DNA from: Mugil cephalus
Taxonomy: Eukaryota; Chordata; Actinopteri; Mugiliformes; Mugilidae
NCBI RefSeq assembly: GCF_022458985.1
Contig: NC_061783.1
Coordinates: 9,268,413-9,332,412, forward strand
DNA length: 64,000 bases
Direction: 5' to 3'
Both the position numbers and the translations under genes were made by a program. This document shows, in pieces, positions 50,813-63,926 of the stretch (positions are counted from its first letter, which is position 1; each line of letters opens with the position of its first letter). The notes beneath the pieces were generated by a model. That model saw only the letters and a program-made list of their open reading frames with translations. It did not search any database and was not told the origin of the DNA.

Positions 50813-51965
50813 ATGTCGACATCCGGAACACTGACTAGTTACTACGTTGATTCCCTCATTCTGCCCGAGAGCGAGGAGCTCTCTGTGCCGAGGTACCCCT
50901 CCGGTGCTGGGCTCCAGCACACAAGACAGCCCGCTTCAATCAGCGACCACGGTGAGCTTGGGACTTGCACTTTCCCGTCTAAACCCACGGTATTCGGGCC
51001 GTCATGGAGCCACGTCCCGGCTCAGTTCCCCGGCTCCGTCTCCTCTGTCTATCATCACCACTACGGGCACCCCCAAGGCCCAGTGGGTGCAGACACAGAT
51101 GGTCGCTATCAGTCTTGGCTTTTAGAGCCCATGTCCGGTTCGCTGCCCATGACCGGATTACCTACGACCCATCACTACGGAATCAAACCGGAAGGTTTGG
51201 GGACGCGAGCTGACGGCGCGCTGCCCGGATCCCATACGGCGCTGCTGCTCTCCGATTACGCCAACGGCACCGTGGCCACAGCATCACCGATAGAAAAGGA
51301 CGAACTGTCCGTCCAGGCGGGGGACATGAGCGCAGATGGCGACGAGAAACCGTCCCTGGATCCAAGTAAGTATCCGCATAGTTGTGTTCTAACTATTATA
51401 CCACATAAAGCTGCGAGGATCGGGGTGCGCGTCTTAGCAGATGCTGTTGTGAACGTGCCATTTCCTTATGGGGGCTGTTTATGTCTCAGCTCATTGCTGA
51501 AGGGTTAGATAACATTTTGCAGTGTTTACAGTGAAAGTGAACAGGGAGACACAACAACAGACGTGTGTATGCATTTACGTCTGTTGGACAGAGTTTTTTC
51601 TCTTTTACTTTTCTGAGACAGATTCTGAGTGAATTTTTTTTTTTTTTTATTTTATTTTTTTTTTACATTTTTGGTCAGTCAGAACCGGGACCTCACACCC
51701 GTGTCGCACCCCACTCTTTTCAGATAACCCAGTGTCCAACTGGCTCCACGCGAGTGCCACAAGAAAAAAGCGCTGTCCGTACACCAAGCATCAGATCCTG
51801 GAGCTGGAGAAAGAATTCCTCTTTAACACCTACCTGACCAGGGACCGTAGGTACGAGGTGGCGAGGCTGTTAAACCTCACAGAGAGACAGGTTAAAATCT
51901 GGTTCCAGAACCGCAGGATGAAGATGAAGAAGTTTAATAAAGAAGGCGCACCGAAAGACGAGTGA
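50813..51965 (+). CDS. hoxa9a: Hoxa9a, posterior homeobox transcription factor
   Basis: Two exons, 50813-51365 and 51724-51965, with a 358-bp phase-1 intron (AA/GTAAGT donor, TTTTCAG acceptor after a long T-rich tract); 264 aa. The N-terminus ([16 protein letters not shown]) is the Hox9 start motif. The short tryptophan motif NWLHA (W191) lies just before the homeodomain at residues 197-256 ([30 protein letters not shown] ... [13 protein letters not shown]), with the group-9 hallmark [15 protein letters not shown]. The C-terminus is KEGAPKDE. It binds DNA together with PBX and MEIS partners in trunk and posterior patterning and haematopoiesis (family knowledge). The 3' UTR carries three miR-196 seed matches. 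An alternative first exon may lie upstream at 47.4-47.6 kb. No defects were seen. Confidence 0.98.
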
Positions 51966-52120
51966 CTAAACCGCAGTATTTAGGCTGATGGTGAGCTTTG
52001 TGTACAAAAGCTCTTAACTCTGCTGGACCTTGTTTTTAAACTCCGTTGTCTTATTGTTCTATATAACAGCTTTAGGATTATTTGTCTTGTAAAAAAAAAA
52101 GCATGTTGGGCTTTAGTTTG

Positions 52121-52557
52121 ACTACCTTTTAAATTGCACAATTTTAACAGCGCCCACTCGTTTTTTTATTTTTTATTTTTTATTATTATTTCTTTTCTCA
52201 TGTTTATTTGAATTAATACCTCGTTAAAGTGCATTAGTTGGCCTGGTCCCTGTGCTCGTTTGTGTATGGATGTTTCTAGCTGTATGTGTTCCGGTTTGTA
52301 GCTATATTTGTTGTCTATCTCGGTGTCACCTAAGCGTATAGTTTGTACAATGTATTAATTTTATTGTTGTCTCTCTCTTAGAACTATGGCTGATGACCAT
52401 GAGTTTGAATCTAACACTAGAACAGTAGACAAACAGGCTGGAGGCATTTTAGAAAAAAAGGAGCGTAATCCTCTTGAAGATTATTAGGAAGTTACACCAT
52501 CTTATAGAAGCTATATTACATGACATGATTGACTACCTATATGTCTTTCAACTACCT
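52121..52557 (+). promoter_or_regulatory. Three miR-196 seed matches in the hoxa9a 3' UTR
   Basis: ACTACCT at 52,121-52,127 (7-mer), ACTACCTA at 52,532-52,539 (8-mer) and ACTACCT at 52,551-52,557 (7-mer) complement miR-196 bases 2-8. Upstream of the 8-mer, ACATGA could add 3' supplementary pairing after a small loop. All three lie between the hoxa9a stop and the candidate poly(A) signal. Targeting is inferred from pairing rules. Confidence 0.6.
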
Positions 52558-52767
52558 GCAATAACCCATATTTTCCAATGGCGGATTCTAGATTTGCTTG
52601 CATTACAGAACTATGTCTGACTGAATTTCAGGGAATAACGTTTTCAAGGAGCATAATGTTTATTAGTGAGAGAAAATTAAGACACTGTAGGTTACGTATT
52701 GAATACCTCGCGGTCCGCTGACCGTCTGACTTTTGTTTCACAAATGTAATTTGTACTTTATTTATTA

Positions 52768-52773
52768 AATAAA
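52768..52773 (+). terminator. hoxa9a: Candidate hoxa9a polyadenylation signal
   Basis: AATAAA about 805 bases past the stop codon, just before a CA microsatellite. Confidence 0.5.
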
Positions 52774-52908
52774 ACAAATTATATCTGCGAGTATAAATGC
52801 ACCTTACATTCTTATTTCACCTTGGCGTCACGTTGACAGCTGTTATTTTATTGTATCCTAATTCACTCGCCTCACCTTTACGGGTGCTAGTTTGCACTGC
52901 GGAAATAC

Positions 52909-52909
<1 letters not shown>

Positions 52910-52986
<77 letters not shown>
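52910..52986. repeat. (CA)n microsatellite, about 38 units
   Basis: Uninterrupted CA dinucleotide run, the longest in the window together with its mirror at 54.28 kb; likely length-polymorphic. Confidence 0.98.
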
Positions 52987-52988
<2 letters not shown>

Positions 52989-54271
52989 TAAAATGTAAAA
53001 AATACATTTCCATACCTGAGCCCAAAGAGCAAATCAGCAGGTTCTAAATTAGCTGTTTTGAATTTTGCTGCCAATTTGCAGACGCGCGCTGACAAATGAA
53101 AATACACACCACTATAGGTGAATGTTTGTTTGTGTGTGTGTCTGGATTGGGGACAGAGCTGCGTCTTGGCAGAGGATGTTGTTAGCTGTATACAGCCATA
53201 AAAGACAATTACTGCTATAACCTTTTATGGGGTGCAAAGCGCTGCGAGGCGAGAGGACACACAACAAAAAAAAAAAAAAGACATCGAGGACTTCGACAGC
53301 TGAAGCCCAAAATAATGCAGCCGATGTGTTTTTGTTCGGCTCGGATGTGACAGGGCCGTTCAGCTTAACCCTCCACTGTCGAGCCATCTCGAAGTAGAAT
53401 CCGACCAGTTCGTTACACAAATATGGATTTTATTTATACGTTCATATATATATAACAGCGAGAGGAATTTCTGATCTCCGCAAACACTGTGGCCTGAAAT
53501 AGACTATCAAATCCTTTTTTAAGAAGATGTATAGGTCTGCCTTTAAAGCATAGCCTTTTTAGTGCAAAAGTAGTTCAAGTCTCAGCATGTTGGAGAAATA
53601 TTTGGCTCTCAAATGGAAAATTTAAGAAGCAGCAAATCGGATGTGGACTAGCCTCAAAAGCTGCAAAGTCTCCCAATCGATCAGCGACAAGACATGGCCC
53701 CATCAGATACAAAGGGTAATTACGCTCCCATTAAGGACTGCACAGAAACGGTTAGATTTCTGTAGTTAGAGGGTATGACAGACTTTAGTCCAACTGGAGT
53801 GCTGTTGTGACGCGTTAGGTGGACGCAGATGGACCCAAACTTCAAAGACTCGGCCAGAGACAGTGCAATAAAACGCCTGGTCTGCTATACTGTCTGACAT
53901 TCCAGTTTTAATGGTTTTATGGCCGTCCAGACACAATTAGGCCGTTTCCAGAATGGCACCCATTTGTTTTTTCTTCTCTTTCTGTGTGACTGGGACCTGG
54001 ACAAAAGGCCGAGCGGAAATGATCAGCTTTATTGGATTTTCCCCGACGGGGACGCGTTGGACTCATGGTCATTTGGAGAGATCCTTTGTTTCTACCTGGG
54101 AACCTTCCGCCCTCTGCTCCTTTGCTGGGTCTGTCCTAAAGGATAAGGGGCAATAAAGCCAGGAGCTAGTTTCAAACACACAGTAGTTGGCCTTCTGCGT
54201 AGTATAGCAAAATGCATCTGGACAACTCTGTTTTGACGCCAGAGCTCTATGCAAAATACGACGTTGTATTT

Positions 54272-54276
<5 letters not shown>

Positions 54277-54351
<75 letters not shown>
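54277..54351. repeat. (GT)n microsatellite, about 37 units
   Basis: Uninterrupted GT run, the reverse complement in type and nearly equal in length to the CA run 1.3 kb upstream. Confidence 0.98.
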
Positions 54352-54355
<4 letters not shown>

Positions 54356-55721
54356 GAGTCATTTTGTATATCTTCCGTATTGCCGCAGAAAATGAAAGCG
54401 CATGCGCAGTTCCATCTGTCCACCCTGCAATCCCTACACGTCACCAGAGGATGGCGACACTGTTCCACAACATCTAACCACTACTTTTAACAGCCTCCCC
54501 TAATGAACCTGCACTGGGAAGTGTTGTAACATTTTAAGAGTCCAGGAAAATAATTTCACACCTTTTTACAGTCTCGGTGCAGAAACTGCTTCCTCAGCTG
54601 CCGGCTCTGCAGGGAAGAATTAAACTGCTCAATGATGCTGATTAATCTGATTGCTGATTTTATTACCCCAAACTGACACTGTGGCAAATTTTGATATTTT
54701 CTTGTGTTATATGAGGCATATAATTTTAAGCTAAATCAGTTTTGTTTAACAGCAGTATGCCATTAAAGCAATGATAAACATACCGTTTAGTTGTGTTGAT
54801 TTAAATGTCCTCTATAAATGTTAGTTTCTCACCCAGTCATTTTTTCATTTCAACTTTAAATACAACGCATTAATTTAAATTCGTGCATGTGTATACATAT
54901 AACTGAATTATAATAATAATAACACATTATTACAATTGTTTACACAATAATAATCGTAATACTAATTACAATAGCAATAATTATATTTTTCCAAAGTAAT
55001 TCTCACTTTTTGTTCTTTCTTTATCTTTTTTATTTTTATTTTTTTTTCACAAAACTGGGCTTTATACAAACAAATGTATTGCTCATTTATTATTATTAAT
55101 ATTGTACTTTAATATTCTTTTTAAAGGTGGCGCATCACATTCAGCATTATAATATTCCCAGGTCCTTAAACAAACCAATAATTGCAATATTTCTTTGATT
55201 TCATTATATTATTATTATCAATATATACTATATTATAATCTGCATTGACATTGGCACTACACTTGGCATTAAGTTTAGATTATAGTTATTAACATGGACA
55301 AATATCCTTCTACACGAAATTAGAAAAGAGGCATCGGACCCTTCTGTACAAAAAGTGTGAAAAAAAAAGGGTTTTATATCTGCAGAGTTGGTAAGAAAAT
55401 CAACATAAAACCATGACCTGGAATTCCTTAAATGATCTCTGGGTCGCTGGGATTGTGTGAATTTCTTTCGTTTGTGTTTATATGTGTGTACGTGTTTATG
55501 TGTGTGAAGTGTTAATCCGCTTTGCAGTCCTGTGCCGTAATGAAATCCATGTTGACGCTGATTGGATGAGAGGGACCAGGCCGGAGTCACATGGGTGAGT
55601 TCTTTGGTCCAGAGTTAAAATGGGGTTTGGTGTAAATCTAGGGTGTATTGCTGTCATATATCACACTACCTCGTAAAAACGACACTGAGGATTCTAGGCC
55701 AACAAATCAGAGAGAAAAAAT

Positions 55722-57247
<1,526 letters not shown>

Positions 57248-57436
57248 AGTCAGAAATGCTGCAAAGTAACGAAAGACACGGACAGAGAATTAAATCAAAG
57301 ACACGCATTGTTACGTTTAGGATGTAACGAATATGTTTTCGTACACACGTCAGTATTTAAAAGTAGCTAAACTGCAAGTGTACATTTCACTTTAAACAGA
57401 AATACATTAAATGCTCATTGTGAAAAGGGAAACATA

Positions 57437-57527
57437 ACTACCTATCTAAACTATCCTGTATATTATTTTTTATTAATTGCAATAGTTGTACTACTGAGTC
57501 AACATTCCTCAAACGAAAAACTACCTA
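57437..57527 (+). promoter_or_regulatory. Two 8-mer miR-196 target sites in the hoxa7a 3' UTR
   Basis: ACTACCTA occurs at 57,437-57,444 and 57,520-57,527, 83 bases apart, 190-280 bases past the stop codon. At the first, AACAT directly upstream extends complementarity to the miRNA's 3' half across a two-base gap. At the second, AAACTACCTA gives ten contiguous pairs. HOXA7 is an established miR-196 target in mammals; here the pairing is seen and repression is inferred. Confidence 0.7.
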
Positions 57528-58009
57528 ATATTTACCTCTATTAATCTTTAACCACCGACTTAATATAAATAATCCCCCCATTCCAGAGATTTTATTTCCT
57601 ATTTCCTCCACACAAGGGAACAAACATAAAACCTTTTTTTTGCGCATATGTGCCTTATTTCCAATCGGCTAATTTATTTTAAGTGAATGTTTTCATTAAA
57701 TTGTTAAGTAACGGTGACTTTGCTCCTTTACCCGTGTCTTTGAATTTGATTCGATTTTAAAGACTCATTTCATCAGTAAGTATTAAGCTTTTCTGCATCC
57801 CTGTACTGACGGAAATATTTCTTTAGTTTGAGATTAACTGATGAAACCTACCTCAGAATAACAGAACGTCAACGTGCTTATCGTACTGTAAAGAGAAACA
57901 GCCTAGTTTAAATGTTTTGAAAACGTAGCTGTGTACTGTGAGATGTTGGCATAGAATTTCAAGCTATTATTTTTTTTAACTGTGCTGTATTTGTGAAAAC
58001 CAAAAGGCT

Positions 58010-58015
58010 AATAAA
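58010..58015 (+). terminator. hoxa7a: Candidate hoxa7a polyadenylation signal
   Basis: AATAAA about 760 bases past the stop codon. A second hexamer at 58,198-58,203 could give a slightly longer form. Confidence 0.5.
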
Positions 58016-58603
58016 TGCATGCGCTGCCATTTAGAGAGCTTTTAGGTTTCACTGACTTTTAACAGTGTTAAAAACAGGTTATTATTATAACCCACAATGT
58101 GCAAATACTGTCATAAATCAAAGTACAATGTGAACAAAGAGCCTAAATATAAATCTCTGGGAATGGCCACAATCTGTAAATGTTCATATAACCATTTAAT
58201 AAAATAGCTTTACTTGTCTATTTGTTTTCATTCAATATTTTCCTCACTTAATAATATGTAACCACGACCATCATTCTTAGCCAGATCACCCCACGGTTGA
58301 GTAATAATATCTTTGAGTAACCGGTAAGTGCAGTTCAATATAAGGTTGCATGTAATGAAACATGTTACAGTCCATTATGAGGGTTAAGTAAACACTGAAG
58401 TTGGGGAATGTGAGCTATGGGGATACGAGATGGGACAGGCTGCAGATGAAGCGAAATTACTGTTGAACTCTGCATTCCCTCTTCCCTCGGTAAGATGGCG
58501 CCTGACGGTGACCTGCCCCCTTCCTTCTCCGGCTCCTTCTCTCCTTCTCTTTCTCTCCCCCCTCCCACTCCTTTCTCTCCATCTCTCCCTCCAGCGCTGG
58601 GGT

Positions 58604-58742
58604 CATAAATCCGCTGTTGTTTATGAAAATTTACAACATAGCAATACAACTTTACGACGCGGCCGTGCCTCCTATTGGCCGCAGCGCGTCACGTGGCAGA
58701 GAGCCGTGAACATGAACTTTTTTTTATATATATATATATATA
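58604..58742 (+). promoter_or_regulatory. Promoter-like island between hoxa7a and hoxa5a
   Basis: In order: CATAAA (58,604-58,609) and TTTATG (58,620-58,625), both CDX/Hox-like; an inverted CCAAT box (ATTGG, 58,674-58,678); CACGTG (58,690-58,695); and a TATA run (58,725-58,742). The order CCAAT, E-box, TATA resembles the hox promoters in this window. It could drive a distal hoxa5a or more anterior hox transcript, as the mouse Hoxa5 distal promoters do (family knowledge), or be a hoxa6 relic. Confidence 0.45.
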
Positions 58743-58941
58743 ATTTCCAATAGCGGGATAGAGCAGCCTTTCATTTAACTGTCTCCCCGGCTTCTACGCG
58801 GCTGTTTTCACCACCGACCCTCTACGTTTTTGTGCCCCTCACGGCTCCTCTTTGTGAAGTTTTTGTTTTTTGGCCAGGCTTGACGCGCCGGAGCTTTCGT
58901 TTAGACTGGATTTTTCTGGTGTCCTGACACCGTTTGGCAAG

Positions 58942-59095
58942 ATGAGTGCATGGATTCCCGTTGCGTCACTGACCTCCAGGGAGCCCCTGTTTCCGTCCGG
59001 GGTCTCAGCTGGAGACTTTTCTCCGTCACAACCAGCCTGCACCTGCATACTCCCTCCCCTTGCCTCCTCTGTTTACACACAGAAGTCTTCCCAAG
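58942..59095 (+). other. Candidate orphan first exon with a phase-1 splice donor
   Basis: An open frame starting MSAWIPVASLTSRE (51 codons plus one base; also open upstream in frame to an ATG at 58,870) runs into a strong donor CCAAG/GTAAGA at 59,096. Its intron phase, 1, equals that of all six hox genes here. The peptide has no YPWM and no similarity that I recognise to Hox6 or any other family. It may be untranslated leader sequence of a long anterior hox transcript, or a degenerate hoxa6 exon. Confidence 0.3.
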
Positions 59096-59992
59096 GTAAG
59101 ACAGCGGAAGCTTGACAATACGTTGCATGTATTTGTTTTTACTTGATTAAATGGGCAGTTTGAACTTTAATAAAATTTACTGTCGCATTTCTTTTACTGT
59201 TGAAATATTCTGAGGCTGAAATATTGTGATGAAACTGTAGGATTACTGTTTTATTGTACTATATTGTTAGGGTTGCTTCATAGTAAGTCTGACCAATCTG
59301 AGTGACACAAGGAATTATTTCCTGCACGCTGCTGGTGATCCTCGTGTTTTGCATGTCGTCTAGACTTTATTTGTTTGTTGTTGGATTTAAACTGGGATGG
59401 TCTTTCTCCTGCGAAATTCATTGGGTGGATGGTGGCCAAAGTGTGCGCTCTTTGACGCCCTCCTGTGGAGGTACTGGGAGTACTGTGGCTGCAGCTTTGC
59501 CTGTTTTGCTGCAAATGTCTGTCTGCACGCTGGACATGTTGACCTATTTGAGTTCTCACATTTTTCTTTAACGTTATCAGCCGCTATCAAATGTACGCAG
59601 GCCTCGGGTCTCCGTGCATTTAGTCGATGAGCAGGATAACTACCAGTGATCCGAATATACTGAAATGCAGCGGCTGAATGACCTTTATATTAGAAGAAGG
59701 AATCTCCCTGCCGATGAAATTTTAAAACGCAAATTGTTTTGCGCGTCGATGTTTGTCATGTTGTTGCTGAATATAAAGCCAGTCTGACGCACACCATTAT
59801 GTGTCATTGCGGTGATTTATTTATAGCCCTGCAAAGATCTAAGATGCAAAGTTTGAACCGATTTCATTTGCATTGTATCAACTGTACAAAAGTGAAAGCA
59901 CCAAATAACCGACGAGGACTGCCCATTCAGCACATCCAGTTATTTCATATGTGCATAGAAATAATAATTTTACATTCCTTTTCTGGTTTCAG

Positions 59993-60017
59993 TTTTGCAT
60001 GGAAAATACTGAACCGG
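59993..60017 (+). other. Candidate 25-base microexon
   Basis: A polypyrimidine tract and CAG acceptor (ending 59,992) precede 25 bases, followed by a GTAAGA donor at 60,018. If joined to the candidate exon at 58.9-59.1 kb, the reading frame meets a stop after six codons, so it would be leader sequence. Weak; chance pairing of splice-like sites is possible. Confidence 0.2.
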
Positions 60018-62190
60018 GTAAGATTTATATTACAGTCAAATGAAACGAAAAATTAAAAACAAAGGTCAAAAAAGTCCAGTGGTTTTAGATTTTAGATGCA
60101 CCGTGGCCTGGGTGATTTCTTCACGGCGAGGCCAGCTATATGATTATTAGGAGTTTTAATTTGTGTAATTTAAGGGTAAAGGGTGCTAGTGTGTGACTGT
60201 GCCTGCAGAGTGCACTGCCCTCCTTTTTCCTCTGCATCAGTGACCATCTCAGCCCCTCAGCCCCCCCGTTCCGACCCGACAAGTCTGACACCAATGTGCA
60301 GTCACTTCTTCTTTCCTTTCTTTTGGTCTTCACTCAGTTCCTGGGTGTGTCCCTGTCTCAACTCTGAGAAATAATTTTCGTGGGAACTCTGTCGCCATTG
60401 GCCAGCCATAAATCAGCTGCTAGAGCCTGACTGTTTGGCCAACACACACTCCGCGACGGTCTCCTCTTATTACTTTGGGCCCACTGTGGGTGTGCGCACC
60501 CGGTGTTCACCCTTCCTAGTACCGTGCCTTCTGGGTGTATGTTACCGCAAAGGGCACACATACCTAGGACAGAATAAATATTCTGTGTCAGTGTTCTTGT
60601 CAGTAACACAGGAACGGACTTGTGCTGGGTAAACGGCCTGCTCTGGGGAAATGGGAAGTGGAGGCAACCAGAGGACCAAGGTGCCATAAAAATTCCACAA
60701 GGAGAAAACCAAACGGAGAGCGCCGAACGCAGCAGCATGCCTCTATTTAGGCGTCACGTCTGTGTGAGACTCTGCGCTGATCCCCTGTTTTTCGCCTAAC
60801 CTTCTGATCTTTCTCACGATCTGGACAATAACCGATAACTGACTAACACTTTTGATAAGGCGCGTTGGTACGGATATAATAATGTGCAAAACTGGGCCGA
60901 GGATTTTGAATGTAGCAACGATTTTGCAACAATTTCAAAATTTTTGCTTTGTTGCTGTTTGAATGAACAACTTATTTTCTGTTTTGGGTCTCCAACTGTA
61001 GTCTAAAAATAATGTTGTTGTTGTTTTATTATTTTGCAAGTCGAACAGAATGAGTATACATTTACAGCGGCGCAACGTCTTCGTAGGCTAAATACAAATA
61101 TGGAAAAGTACAGAGGATGCACATATGTATTTTACTACATGAGTACTGATTGAACACTGTACATTTTTAGGCATTTCAAAAGAACATCGGCTTCATTTTA
61201 AACCAGGCATTGCTCCTATTGTATCATTTATCAGCAACTTGTATTTTCTTTTCTTTCTGGTTTCTTTAAATTCCAAACTGACATTGACTAACGATAAACC
61301 CCGGTGCTATTACGTTTCTTACACAAAGAAATAAAATGTTATTATCCATCATATACTGATATCATACGCACAAACTAGACTGCTAGAAGTGCGACGATGT
61401 TCGACAGACGGTTAAAAAGTCAAAATGACAGAGCAGTCGCCGTTAAAGTAGACCGAAATAACGCCGGGTTGTGCGCAAAAAAAAGCTTGCAATCATCTAA
61501 ATGATTGTTGTTCTGGCGTCGTTAAATTTTAACCTGCTTATAAACGATTTTTGTGCGTTCATATAAAGCCTGGCTATATTTATAGTTATTATTTTGCAAA
61601 GTGGTAAAAAGAAGGAGCCTTGAATGGCAGTCTGTGTGGCATTATTCTATAAAGCGATATTTGGCTTTTATCTTTCCTTCGTATGTTTATTCATTAGTCT
61701 TTTTTTTCACACGGGGCCGTTCAGTTATTTTATGATTGTCAGAAAATGTGTGGAAAAAACACGTCCCCGCTTTCAATTGGTTTTTATTTTATTAGCTGCG
61801 CGCGCTATTTCCACTCATCGCCCATCGCAACATGCATAACAGATTCCGATCGAATTATTTCTGTACACTATCATTGCAAAGATTGCATTCTCAGCGTGTC
61901 ACTTGTTGTATTGTTTAGGAGCCCGTTGGTTTTTGCCGCAATGGTCGTTAACCTCTGAATGACCCCGTGCGGAGCCCACGCCTCAGAAAGCACCGCAGAC
62001 AGGCAGTGCGACAGTTGCGCCAGAGGATGGCGCACCACGACAATTCAAAACAGCCAAGCCGTGGCTCCGAGTTTGCCCTAGCCACGAGCGCATGGAGGCG
62101 CGCGCCCTTCACATCCCACCCAGTATTTCCTGCGTGCACGAGTTTACCTCTGGAGGTCACCAAGCAGGATTTACGACTGGTCAACAAAAG

Positions 62191-62409
62191 CACGTGATTC
62201 TTCGCCGTACCCCATATTTGGGTGCCTACGTAAGAGAGAATCAAGTCCATGTCCCACTCATTTCCATAATTCATCATAAATTGTGCAAGGGTGCTATAGG
62301 ACGCGCTAAACCATAAGAGCCACAAATCAAGAACACAGGTTTATGCCATTTTACCTCCTAAAATAATAACAAACAACAACAATATCTACAACGAGGAAAC
62401 TGTCAACAA
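62191..62409 (+). promoter_or_regulatory. hoxa5a: hoxa5a proximal promoter and 5' UTR
   Basis: CACGTG at 62,191-62,196 lies 219 bases before the ATG. A perfect CArG box (CCATATTTGG, 62,212-62,221; SRF/MADS-type) follows. The stretch from about 62,265 onward (CATAAATTGTGCAAGGG, then GCTATAGG and GAGCCACAAATCAAG) resembles the conserved upstream leader of vertebrate Hox5 genes as I remember it. Transcription start and factor use are inferred. Confidence 0.5.
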
Positions 62410-63883
<1,474 letters not shown>

Positions 63884-63920
63884 TATTCACACCTTTCCTC
63901 TTCATACCGAGCACTACAAA

Positions 63921-63926
63921 AATAAA
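63921..63926 (+). terminator. AATAAA downstream of hoxa5a (weak polyadenylation candidate)
   Basis: The hexamer lies only 38 bases past the stop codon, which would give a very short 3' UTR. The real transcript probably extends beyond the window edge. Confidence 0.2.

Larger units (their letters stand above)
52774..55721. other. hoxa9a - hoxa7a intergenic spacer
   Basis: No gene: group 8 is absent from vertebrate A clusters and no remnant homeobox was found. It contains a long CA repeat (52.91 kb) and, 1.3 kb later, an equally long GT repeat (54.28 kb), an ATAAAACGCC copy at 53,868-53,877 and a CTCF-like CCAGAGGATGGCG at 54,444-54,456. The last 600 bases lead into the hoxa7a 5' UTR; no CACGTG box was seen near the hoxa7a ATG. 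Confidence 0.6.
58016..62190. other. hoxa7a - hoxa5a intergenic spacer (position of the missing hoxa6)
   Basis: Tetrapod A clusters have Hoxa6 here. No homeobox or YPWM-coding segment is found in this interval, so hoxa6a is gone as a gene. A promoter-plus-exon-like island remains at 58.6-59.1 kb. A CTCF-like motif (reverse orientation) lies at 59,456-59,468, a candidate 25-base exon with both splice sites at 59,993-60,017, and another CTCF-like motif at 62,020-62,032. The remainder is AT-rich and unremarkable. Confidence 0.6.

Noticed and set aside
58942-59115. Calling the 58.9-kb open frame hoxa6a
   Set aside because: No Hox6 start motif, no YPWM and no following homeobox; phase-1 donor and location alone do not justify a gene name.
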